From positions 22,508,933 to 22,572,932 of the forward strand of contig NC_064439.1 of NCBI RefSeq assembly GCF_023343835.1: a stretch of DNA of 64,000 nucleotides, in the 5' to 3' direction. The stretch is from Lagopus muta. Its lineage: Eukaryota > Chordata > Aves > Galliformes > Phasianidae. The notes beneath the pieces were generated by a model that searched no databases, had not been told where the DNA came from, and worked only from the letters and a program-made list of their open reading frames with translations. The position numbers and the translations under genes were made by a program. Of this stretch, positions 45,424-53,751 are shown piece by piece (within the stretch, counting starts at the first letter, position 1; every line of letters starts with the position of its first letter).

Positions 45424-48400
45424 GTAATTGGAAAATGCTGTATGCATCGTAATGTGAGAGAGAAGTGTTCTCAAGGAATGCATTGCTGACCAGCAGGACA
45501 AGGTATCTTTACGCTCCTTCATAGTGGCCTGCTGAAATCTAGGCTTGGGAAGAAGAGGTTCCCAAATTCTGCTTATATATTTCAGAATCATTGCCACAGA
45601 CTGCCTTGCGGCATGAGTTTATCAGAGTGGGACATTTATCAGAAAGAAAGGGATTGTTGACTGTGTCGGATATTACTTGCATGGAAAATTATTTCTATTA
45701 GTGTCAGCTGAATGATTTGTGTTAAGAAATCAATCAGTGATACTGAACAGGATGGAGTGATGCTCTTCAGTAAAGAGATGGGCACAAGGACCATGAACAC
45801 ACGTGGTGCAGGGAGGCAGCTGGAACCTCTGACACAGCTTTGTCCCCAAAGAAATCCTGAGTGCAATACGGCCTCTGTCTTCTCCCTCAAAAAAGCTTCA
45901 GAAGCTCTTGAAGCAACCCTTTTTTTCCTATGGAAAGAAACGGATGCTTGGGTTTACTGTTCTGAGTCGATAGAGAGCTGGTGCCCAGGACCGTGTGATT
46001 TTTTTAGATTTCAGATGAAAGCCACCTCTTTGTCCGCAGCTTGGTTCCAATTATATTTGCTTTTCATTAAACAGACATCCAAGTGCTTCAGGAGTTCATC
46101 AGGAAGTATGAGCCCCATGGAGCTGTTGTTACCAAAGAAGAAGTTGTTATTGTGAGTGAAGACACTGATGTTTGCAAACAAACATCACCAAAGAACCTCA
46201 GCATAGCTGTAACCCTAATGAAAGAGCACAGGGTAGAAGCAGGAAGCAGAGACTGCCCAGAATCCCATAGCACAAACCTTGGGGAGCCTCCAGAAGGCAG
46301 GCCACGGTCACAGCCTCCAGCTCCAAGGGACCAAAGGGAACCGAAGGATTTGGGTCTTCCCCCTGATGGTAAGTGGAACTGCATGGGTAAGAGTGAGAGA
46401 ATCACAGAATACAATGTTCTGTTGTTACTGGTCTGAGTTACTTCCATAATTCTGTGGAGATGCGTATGGGGAGCTAAGACATGTACCGATTCCGTCTGTA
46501 TAAATCATGTTTATACAGATTTTTGTTCTCACTACTGTAGGGCCAGTAAGGCCCTTTGTTAATCATTACATTTACAATATCAGCAACCACAATAAATGTG
46601 ATCTTTGTTCCATATAGAACATACCCAGTAAAGATGGAGACTAAAGTCTGCATTACCTCAAAGCATGGTGAGCAGTGGATCCCTGCGCTGCTGGGCTGAT
46701 GTCTGCACCCAGGCTGTGTCCAGGCTGTGCAGGGGAATGCAGATGCAGCATAGAAGCAGCCCATTTTTGAGTGACCAGTTAGCACTGGGTATACAGTGAA
46801 AGTAAACAAGAGGCCTATAAGGCTGTTACAGAGCTGTTGGTTAACCATCAGCCCTGCTAAAGAAATAGGAAGTGGCAGTGCACCCTGCAGCTGTAGCCAT
46901 GGAGTGAAACACCCACCACTGGCCATGCCCCTTGGCCTCCCACAGCTCCCACTGGACTTTTGATGGCTTCCCAGGGGAAATTCTTGACAAACAAGTGAAG
47001 CAGGAACATTTCACTCTTTCACCACATATTCTTGGGGTAGCATAGTTTTACTCTCAAGTTCTGTTGCATTGGTGAAATGATTGAAATAACATTGTCTATG
47101 TGGTCTCTCCAGATTTTAGCAAGAAGGTCTATGGGCTGGCAGCCACTTATCTCGCAATAGCAGTGGGATTTCTGGGCTGGTAAGTTCAGGCTCTGTTCAG
47201 TCACTCTCACAGCAACGTCTCTGTGGTTAAGCTGATTGGCTGCCTGGGTCTGGAGGGTGCTACTCCCTAGGTGCTAACGAGGGAAGTTGCAGGTAATGAG
47301 ATTATCTACAGCTGTGAATACAACTCAGCCCTGATGCATTTAAATGATTCCATGATCCCCTAGCTCTTCATCAGAGCCTGCATTCTCCAGAGCCTGCTCT
47401 GGGGTTTAGAGTGACTCTGTAGCTAAAAGATGGAAACCCAGAGGTCCAAGTTGTTGCAAGATTACGCTCAGTGGTTAAAAATGGAAAATAGGAGAAGTTG
47501 CTGTATGCCCAAATGTAATGGAAGCCCACCTGCTGGGATGACCTTATCCCTGAGGCTTCAGCAACCCCATGGATAGGCTGCAAAGTGCTTTGCAGTCTCA
47601 TAGGATGTTCTAACTCTTGCTGTGTCTTTGCAGGTCCAGGCTACGGCTCCAGCTGGGGAACTATTACTGGATATCCCTCACTTTTGTGTAAGTACCCAGA
47701 ATGACATACCAGGCTTCAAGTTCAGGTAAATGCTGTGGTCATAGAATCTCAGGACTTTTTGAATTGGAAGGGACCTTTAAGATCATCTAATCCAATTCCC
47801 CTCGATAAACAGGGACACCTACAGCTTGATCAGAATGCTCAGATCCTGATCTCCCCCTGACCTCCAGGGATGGGGCATCTACCACCTCTTGGGCAGCCTA
47901 TGCCAGTGCCTCACCACCCTTACTGTAAGGGACCTTTTCCTTATATCCAGCCTATATCTCAGTATCCATTCTAAATCTCAAATGATTTGTATGAACAATC
48001 TCTGCTCGCCATGCTCAGGGGCTGAAAGGAACTAGAAAAAGCAGAAAGTAAAGCCTCTGGGCATGCTGATATACTGCTTACTGAAAAGCTGCTAGGCATG
48101 AATTACATGATGAACAGCATGGCCTTTGTGTTCTCCCTTGGGTGCAGCCTTCTGATACAAGTTTGCAGATGTTCAGAGATGCTCACTTAGGTGAGTTAGA
48201 GGTAAAATGAATAAATAAATAAAAAATCTTTTCTGATATCCACACAAATATATGACAAATATTTGAGGGGGGAAAAAAAAGTTTATTTACTTCACTTGCA
48301 AGTATGTAATGCTGCTCTGTTTCAACCAGCACAGCCTGTGTAATTGAGACTCCATTTCAGTAATACAAAAATACTTTGGAATAAATCACTGAATATTTCT

Positions 48401-51400
48401 TGGACGGATGAGCACATGGGAATCTGAACGCTTTGCTTTCAGTATTAAAACTGTTACCACTTATGCGCTGTCTTTATTGGAACTCTCACTCATTAAAAAT
48501 GTTTTCTTTGCTTTTTTTTCTCTGTAACTAGGATGTGCATTGCTCTTATCCTCCTGAGCTCTGCAGCCAGCCAAATGGGTTCCGTGAATGCCTTTTACAG
48601 CTTGACAGGGGTAAGCCTATTGCTGAACTCCACAATTCTTCCTCTTCAAGTGCTTTCACATATCATCAATTGATACAACATTTAAAATTCTCCTCAGCGA
48701 GAAATGTCATCTAAAACAATCTGCCTGCATTATATCCATCATGGAATTTTTTTTCCCATTCTGTGAGGCAAATGTTCTGGATAACACTGATTTCCAACAA
48801 TTGCCAAAAGGATTATTTTCTCTGTGATGAGTGATTTTTTTTTTTTTTTTTTTTTAAATTTTTTTTTTTTTTGTCTTTGTAGACAGCAACTGGAAGTGCA
48901 ATACTTGGAATTATTTCAGCGTAAGTCCTTCAACCATTTTTCTTTCACTGCCTTACCTTCTGCTTGAGCACAGTGTGAGATAACAGGTTGTCTCTTGTGT
49001 CCTAGCTCCTATGAGTCAGAGACAGTGATGTTAGCTGGAGGAATAACTGCAGCTGCAACCCTGTTACTATATTTATTTGCTCAGAACACAAATGTAAGTA
49101 TTAACAACATTCTAGGTAACTTCAAGTAATCGTAACTTCAAGTAATCTAAGTTGTTGTGATATTAATGACAGTTTTATATCTGTTTTGACTTTTAGAGTT
49201 GCTCAATTTCTGCAGACTTTGTATGCCACTCAAAAACTAGCAAAGTAGAAAGAAACAGAACTGAGCAGTTTGTGCTGGAGGCTGTGACACTCATAGGACC
49301 AATCTCCCTCTTTCTGTCCCAGCTTTTCTCTTCTGTCCAAAGGTTCCCTACACTTAATGTGAGAGAATTCAGAATTTATACTACAGAACGTGCTGTATTT
49401 ATGGGGTTTTACTCATGATTATATCACCACTTATCTGTTTCTTGGAAATGAAATCAGAAATGCTGATGAGTATCAATGGGAAGGCAGCAGGAGCTGAAAG
49501 TTAGGTTAAGGGATTAACAAAACATGAAAAAGCCTCCCATGACATCCTTATAACAAATCTGAGGAAGTGTGGGATAGATGAGTGGACAGTGAGGTGTGTT
49601 GAGAACTGGCTGACTGGCAGAGCGCAGAGGGTCGTCATTGGCGGTGCAGAGTCTGGTTGGAGGCCTGTTCCTCAGGGGTCGGTGTTGGGTCCAGTCTTGT
49701 TCAACATCTTCATCAATGACCTTGATGAGGGGATAGTGGCCACCCTCAGCAAGTTTGCTGATGATACGAAGTTGGGAGGATTGGCTGACACGCCTGAAGG
49801 CTGTGCTGCCATTCAGCAAGACCTGGACAGGCTGGAGAGCTGGGCAGTTAGAAACCAGATGAGGTTTAACAAAAGCAAGAGTAGAGGCTTGCATCTGGGG
49901 AGGAATAATTGCATGCACCAATACAGGCTGGGGGATGAGCTGCTGGAGAGGAGCTCTGCGGAGAGGGACCTGGGTGCGGAGAGGGACCTGGGTGTCCTGG
50001 TGGACAACAGGTTGTCCATGAGCCAGCAGTGTGCCCTTGTGGCCAAAAAGGCCAATGGCATCCTGGGGTGCATTAAAAAGAGCGTGTCCAGCAGGTCGAG
50101 GGAGGTGATCCTCCCCCTCTACTCTGCCCTGGTAAGGCCTCATCTGCAGTACTGCGTCCAGTTCTGGGCTCCCCAGTACAAAAAAGACAGGGATCTCTTG
50201 GAAAGAGTCCAGCGGAGGGCCACGAAGATGGTGAAGGGCCTGGAGCATCTCTCCTATGAGGAAAGGCTGAGTGAACTGGGTCTGTTTACTTTAAGAAAAG
50301 AAGACCAAGAGGGGACCTGATCCAGGTCTATAAATATCTAAGGTGTGGGGGACTGAGTGGCGAGGCCAGAATCTTTTCAGCAATGTGTAGAGACAGGACA
50401 AGGGGAAATGGCCAGAAACTGCAGCATAGGGAGTTCCACGTGAATGTGTGCAAGAACTTCTTTACAGTGAGGGTGACGGAACACTGGAACAGGCTGCCCC
50501 GGGGGGTTGTGGAGTCTCCTTCTCTGGAGATGTTCAAGACCTGCCTGGATGCCTACCTGTGTGACCTGCTGTAGGGAGCCTGCTTTGGCAGGGGGGTTGG
50601 ACTCGATGATCTCTGGAGGTCCCTTCCAACCCCTACGATTCTGTAGGGGGGGGGAGGAGGGAGAAGCAGGACAAGAATCTGGTTTATGGAAATACTGGTC
50701 TATTAATAAACTGAGTAAGAGGAGCAAAAGCTTAAGTCAAGTCAGCAGCAGTAGTCTCTGGGTTTGTCTTTATGCATGTTACTGATGTTAGTTCATTAAT
50801 CAACATCCCTGCACATCGTGTATTGTTTTGATTCAAAGATGTGCTGGCTAATTGCAGCACAAATAGCGTCACTGTGCTTTTTGTCCCCAGAAACCTCCAA
50901 TGAACTTCACCATAACGAGCACTTTGAGCATCCTGTGGGTTGCTGGGGCAATTGCCTGTGTCATTATAAACTCATACGTAAGTACCTTACTGGATGTGTG
51001 CTTGTTGGATGCACTGGTATGAGTCAGTCTGTGTCCTGCAGTACCTGTAACCACTTCATAGAACCATGAAATCACCAAGGTTGGAAAAGACCTCCAAGAT
51101 TATCCAGTCCAACTGTTCATCTATTGCCAGTATTTCCCCACTAAACCACATCCCTCAGTACAACATCTGAATGTTTCTTGAACACCTTCAGGGTTGGTGA
51201 CTCCACCACCTCTTCCCAGGGCAGTCCATTCCAGCACCTGACCACTCTTTCAGAAATGTAATTCTTCTTAACATCCAACCTGAATATTCCCTGGCACAAT
51301 TTGAGGCCATTTGGTCTGGCTGGGGTATGTCAGCCACTTTTTAGGAAAGGTTAACCTTTAATCATCTGATGAGTAGACATGGGCTGTAGATTATCCCATA

Positions 51401-52517
51401 TAATAAACTAATGAGTTTTGCTTCTTCCCAATCCTATAACAAGCACAGGTAGGCATGTGACAGAAGTAGAATTGTGCCTGTTTCAGGTTAACTGCTCCAT
51501 CATGTTGTTTTCATTGTGTGGCCTTTCTTGGATTCAGCTGGAGGTGCAAATGCAATGATGAAATTATTTCTATGTGATTCTGACTCAAGTTTTTTGTTCT
51601 TCCTCACAGAAGTTCCAGGCTTTGTATGCTCTGTTTGGAATTCTGTTCTTTGCTACTGTAAGTATGACATTAATCCTGCATTTTTCATCAGTAAGTCACT
51701 GCTTTGCTACAAGCTCTTGGTGAAGCTCTCAAATCCCACTCTCCGGTGCTGCAGTTTGTCCCCTCTCTGTGCACTGCGTGACATGGGGGTGCTGAGAGCT
51801 GTGGCCTGCAGATTGGCTGCTTCTTAGGCCTGGCCTGAGAAAGGCAAACCCTTTCTCCAACAAACTGGGTGAGGCAAATAGCAAGCTGCACTTCTTACCT
51901 TCAAGAATCAGGAAATATTTGGCTTAGCTGCTGAAGCATACAAGTGATCTCTGGACTACTTGTATCTCCCTGCTGCCAGTGTGATGGCCAAGTAACATTT
52001 CTATATACAGGAGCTGAAGGAGCAGTCTGCTTCTTGGCTGCGGTGATAGGAATGTATGTCTTCCCAATGTTTTTCTCTACTTTGGGTTCCAAGTGTCCAC
52101 TGTCTACAAATAATTTTGCAGTCCTGAGGGTGGGACAGCCCTCTGTCCCTGCTGGAAAGGAGTTAAGACTTCTTATCATTAATAGGGGATTGCAATCATT
52201 TTCTGGAAGAATCCTCTTGCTGTAATTCAGACATTGACAGTTCTCTATATTGTCCCTTTTACATAGCAATTTCTTGCCAAATAAAACAGGTGGTGAGTAC
52301 TTCTCTTTTAATGTAAGTTGCAGAAATTCCAAAATGCAAAACTGAACATACGTGCTGTTTTCTTCCCTCTTCTTACAAGGATCTAACAAAGACAGTGACT
52401 GAGCTCCAAAGTCAGCCCATGGAAGTGCAGCATTCTGCAGACCATACCGAGGCAGCACAAGGACTTTTCATACCCATTGCTATGATCTTCTTCTTTACTT
52501 TGCTATTAGTTGGTTGA
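45240..52517 (+). CDS. TMBIM7: TMBIM7-like (BAX-inhibitor/Lifeguard family) membrane protein
   Basis: Predicted multi-pass membrane protein of the Bax1-I/UPF0005 type; relatives modulate Ca2+ leak and cell death in ER, Golgi or plasma membrane. Exons: 45240-45423 (tentative), 46075-46368, 47113-47179, 47634-47687, 48532-48610, 48883-48920, 49006-49093, 50891-50977, 51610-51657, 52380-52517. GT-AG junctions, one continuous frame, about 358 aa. N-terminal half is hydrophilic with a Pro-rich stretch, as in Lifeguard proteins; then seven hydrophobic segments, from [18 protein letters not shown] to [38 protein letters not shown] matches the family's YxTxAVxMAxxIT pattern. The usual YDTQ motif after segment 6 is not present. 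Lies between GATAD1 and an ACCS-like gene; I recall human TMBIM7P next to GATAD1, which supports the name. Family fairly sure, orthology moderate. Confidence 0.6.
46075..46368 (+). CDS. TMBIM7: TMBIM7-like coding exon: cytosolic N-terminal region
   Basis: Frame open from the acceptor (in-frame stop immediately upstream at 46068). Encodes [20 protein letters not shown], an acidic/Ser stretch, and a Pro-rich end [20 protein letters not shown]. Donor gtaagt at 46369. Pro-rich cytosolic N-termini are usual in Lifeguard proteins. Confidence 0.65.
47113..47179 (+). CDS. TMBIM7: TMBIM7-like coding exon: membrane segment 1
   Basis: Encodes [20 protein letters not shown] (first codon split). The KKVY start is the same as in TMBIM6 and Lifeguard proteins just before the first membrane segment. 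Confidence 0.75.
47634..47687 (+). CDS. TMBIM7: TMBIM7-like coding exon: loop and start of segment 2
   Basis: Encodes [18 protein letters not shown]; phase fits both neighbours. Donor gtaagt at 47688. Confidence 0.72.
47739..47985 (-). mobile_element. CR1 retrotransposon fragment
   Basis: Inverted CR1 3' region: TCATAGAATCTCAGGACTTT start, GGAAGGGACCTTTAAGATC core, GATGGGGCATCTACCACCTC block. Lies 50 bp after the TMBIM7-like exon at 47634-47687. Confidence 0.9.
48532..48610 (+). CDS. TMBIM7: TMBIM7-like coding exon: segment 2 to 3
   Basis: Encodes [20 protein letters not shown], then FYSLTG. Donor gtaagc at 48611. Confidence 0.72.
48837..48872. repeat. long T tract before a micro-exon
   Basis: T-rich run of about 36 bases with one AAA interruption, serving as the pyrimidine tract of the 48883 acceptor. 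Confidence 0.8.
48883..48920 (+). CDS. TMBIM7: TMBIM7-like micro-exon: segment 3
   Basis: 38 bp encoding [12 protein letters not shown] plus two bases. Preceded by an unusually long, nearly pure T tract (48837-48872). Confidence 0.7.
49006..49093 (+). CDS. TMBIM7: TMBIM7-like coding exon: segment 4
   Basis: Encodes [20 protein letters not shown], then LYLFAQNTN. This is the best family match: Lifeguard proteins have YxTxAVxMAxxIT at the same place. Confidence 0.75.
49530..50650 (+). mobile_element. CR1 retrotransposon with long intact RT remnant
   Basis: Longest CR1 here (about 1.1 kb), in a TMBIM7-like intron. An uninterrupted frame at 49589-50320 (243 codons) encodes the C-terminal part of CR1 ORF2: [17 protein letters not shown], then FADDTKLGG, the reverse-transcriptase catalytic block, and [10 protein letters not shown] downstream. 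An 18-bp unit is tandemly duplicated at 49961-49996. The 3' end reads to CCTACGATTCTGT followed by a G9 run. It lacks ORF1, the endonuclease and the RT start, so it cannot move by itself. Confidence 0.95.
50891..50977 (+). CDS. TMBIM7: TMBIM7-like coding exon: segment 5
   Basis: 29 whole codons: [20 protein letters not shown], then IACVIINSY. In the family, a K-x-DF motif precedes this segment; here it is K-PPMNF. Confidence 0.72.
51057..51320 (-). mobile_element. CR1 retrotransposon fragment
   Basis: Inverted CR1: CATAGAACCATGAAATCACC start, AGGTTGGAAAAGACCTCCAAG core, GTGACTCCACCACCTC block. Starts 80 bp after the TMBIM7-like exon at 50891-50977. Confidence 0.9.
51610..51657 (+). CDS. TMBIM7: TMBIM7-like coding exon: segment 6
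   Basis: 16 whole codons, [16 protein letters not shown], like LxALYAxLGALLF of the family. Donor gtaagt at 51658. Confidence 0.72.
52380..52517 (+). CDS. TMBIM7: TMBIM7-like last coding exon
   Basis: Phase-compatible: encodes [20 protein letters not shown] and a final hydrophobic run [16 protein letters not shown], stop TGA at 52515-52517. The Asp could correspond to the Asp of the family YDTQ motif, but the rest is diverged. A skipped small exon between 51658 and 52379 is possible; I found none in phase. Confidence 0.55.
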   Translation, partial: DLTKTVTELQSQPMEVQHSADHTEAAQGLFIPIAMIFFFTLLLVG

Positions 52518-52723
52518 ACACACAGCAAAGCCAAATATTTTGGCTGCCCTCAACTATCAGCAAAGTGCCACTTCTACCTAAAGGAAAGTACAGGACTGCT
52601 CCTTGAGGCATTCTGGCAAGGTGGCTGTGGAATGTATTTTCATGTAATAGTATTTCTATGGATGGAAAAAATCTTAAGATATTGTAGAAGTGTATTAATG
52701 AGAGAGTGAACACAACATACCGA

Positions 52724-52755
52724 CTCATCAGTGAAATATTTTCCTCACTGATGAG
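52724..52755. repeat. perfect inverted repeat (hairpin)
   Basis: Arms CTCATCAGTGA (52724-52734) and TCACTGATGAG (52745-52755), loop of 10 bases, in the TMBIM7-like 3'UTR. Confidence 0.9.
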
Positions 52756-52838
52756 ATGGCCCCTTGATCAATGAATTATGTTGCATTTATTGTCAGAATT
52801 GAACCCCAGTGAAAAGTTATGGACTACAGAGAAGATGG

Positions 52839-52890
52839 GTGATGGTTACTGTGATGGTGATGGTTACTGTGATGGTGATGGTTACTGTGA
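52839..52890. repeat. 18-bp tandem repeat, about 3 copies
   Basis: Near-perfect repeats of GTGATGGTGATGGTTACT in the TMBIM7-like 3'UTR; likely length-polymorphic. Confidence 0.85.
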
Positions 52891-53357
52891 ATATCTATCT
52901 TTTTAAGGACTGTCATTTGTACTTCTGGATGCTTGGTAATTTGATAGAGCAGCAAACAGGAAGCTCAACAAAGTGAGAAGGAGAGCAAAACTCAGGAGTG
53001 ACATGATCTTAGGATTAACTGCTGCAACATGCTGAACATGGGCACACATCTCATGTGCATGTAGTAAGTTACTTAAAAACTTGATATATAACCCTGTATT
53101 GCACTATACTGCTGGTTTTGGAGCATTACAGGTATTTGAAATTATTGACAGTATCTCTTATTTTTGACAGCTACAAAAATTTAGAACTTAAATATCACCT
53201 GATTTAGTATTTGCAGTCTTCTGATTAAAATATGCAGTCCACTACATATAGCTATCTGCATAATTTTTACCAGTATGTACAAAATTTTATAATCTGCCAT
53301 CCAGGTATATATGTAAGACTTCTTGCTTTTCACTGATGCTTAATCCACTTTAAATTG

Positions 53358-53363
53358 AATAAA
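53358..53363 (+). terminator. candidate polyadenylation signal, TMBIM7-like gene
   Basis: AATAAA 841 bp after the stop, about 220 bp before the stop codon of the convergent ACCS-like gene. Confidence 0.5.
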
Positions 53364-53385
53364 GCTGGAGGCAGTGCTCAACAAG

Positions 53386-53581
53386 GGCAAATTTCAGAAT
53401 ATCTAAAAAGTTCAATTTCTTCAAATTCCATTCAACAGGTCTGCGTGCATGACTAGAAATGCCAAGTCACAGTGAAGTGAGACTGTTATGCAATGTTACA
53501 GCCAAAAATACCTAAGTAATGTAATCCTTTAGTAAACATAAGCATGCTAAATTTCATCAGTAATTAAACACACAGATAAAT
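53386..53581. other. gap between convergent genes
   Basis: Only about 200 bp between the probable end of the TMBIM7-like transcript and the ACCS-like stop. I see no minus-strand AATAAA here; the nearest is at 52796-52801 (read as TTTATT on +), inside the TMBIM7-like 3'UTR. Confidence 0.5.
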
Positions 53582-53751
53582 TTAAAAAACAAATATATTT
53601 TTTAGCTGGGAGGCATCATCTCGTGGTGTATTTGATGGTATGCCAGAAGAATCTTTTTCTGGGCTGCAGGAAGAGTCTGCAGTAGCAGATGTGTTGTTTA
53701 CAACTGGTTTGGCATCATCAGCATGCAGCATTTGCTGAAGTCTCTCAATAC
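53582..53751 (-). CDS. ACCS: ACCS-like last coding exon
   Basis: Starts IERLQQMLHADDAKP, the equivalent of human MQRVQQVL, then an unrelated polar tail rich in Ser, Asp and Thr ending in a hydrophobic IFVF and TAA (53582-53584). Confidence 0.85.

Larger units (their letters stand above)
52518..53385 (+). other. TMBIM7: TMBIM7-like 3'UTR (predicted)
   Basis: Non-coding; ends near AATAAA at 53358-53363. Contains a perfect hairpin (52724-52755) and an 18-bp tandem repeat (52839-52890). Confidence 0.5.

Noticed and set aside
45712-46155. 147-codon plus-strand frame
   Set aside because: Overlaps the TMBIM7-like exon at 46075 in another frame; the phase-linked frame is better supported.
46474-46926. 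150-codon minus-strand frame
   Set aside because: Intronic, no homology or splice signals recognised.
49514-50248. 244-codon minus-strand frame
   Set aside because: Shadow of the CR1 reverse-transcriptase frame on the + strand.
52010-52225. Hydrophobic frame ([18 protein letters not shown]) as an extra TMBIM7-like exon
   Set aside because: No donor keeps the phase with the last exon, and the sequence does not resemble the family at that position.
52259-52290. Small exon-like piece flanked by tag and gtggtg
   Set aside because: Read in phase from the previous exon it hits a stop after five codons.
51901-52458. 185-codon minus-strand frame
   Set aside because: Antisense to the last TMBIM7-like exon and its intron; no family features and no splice partner.
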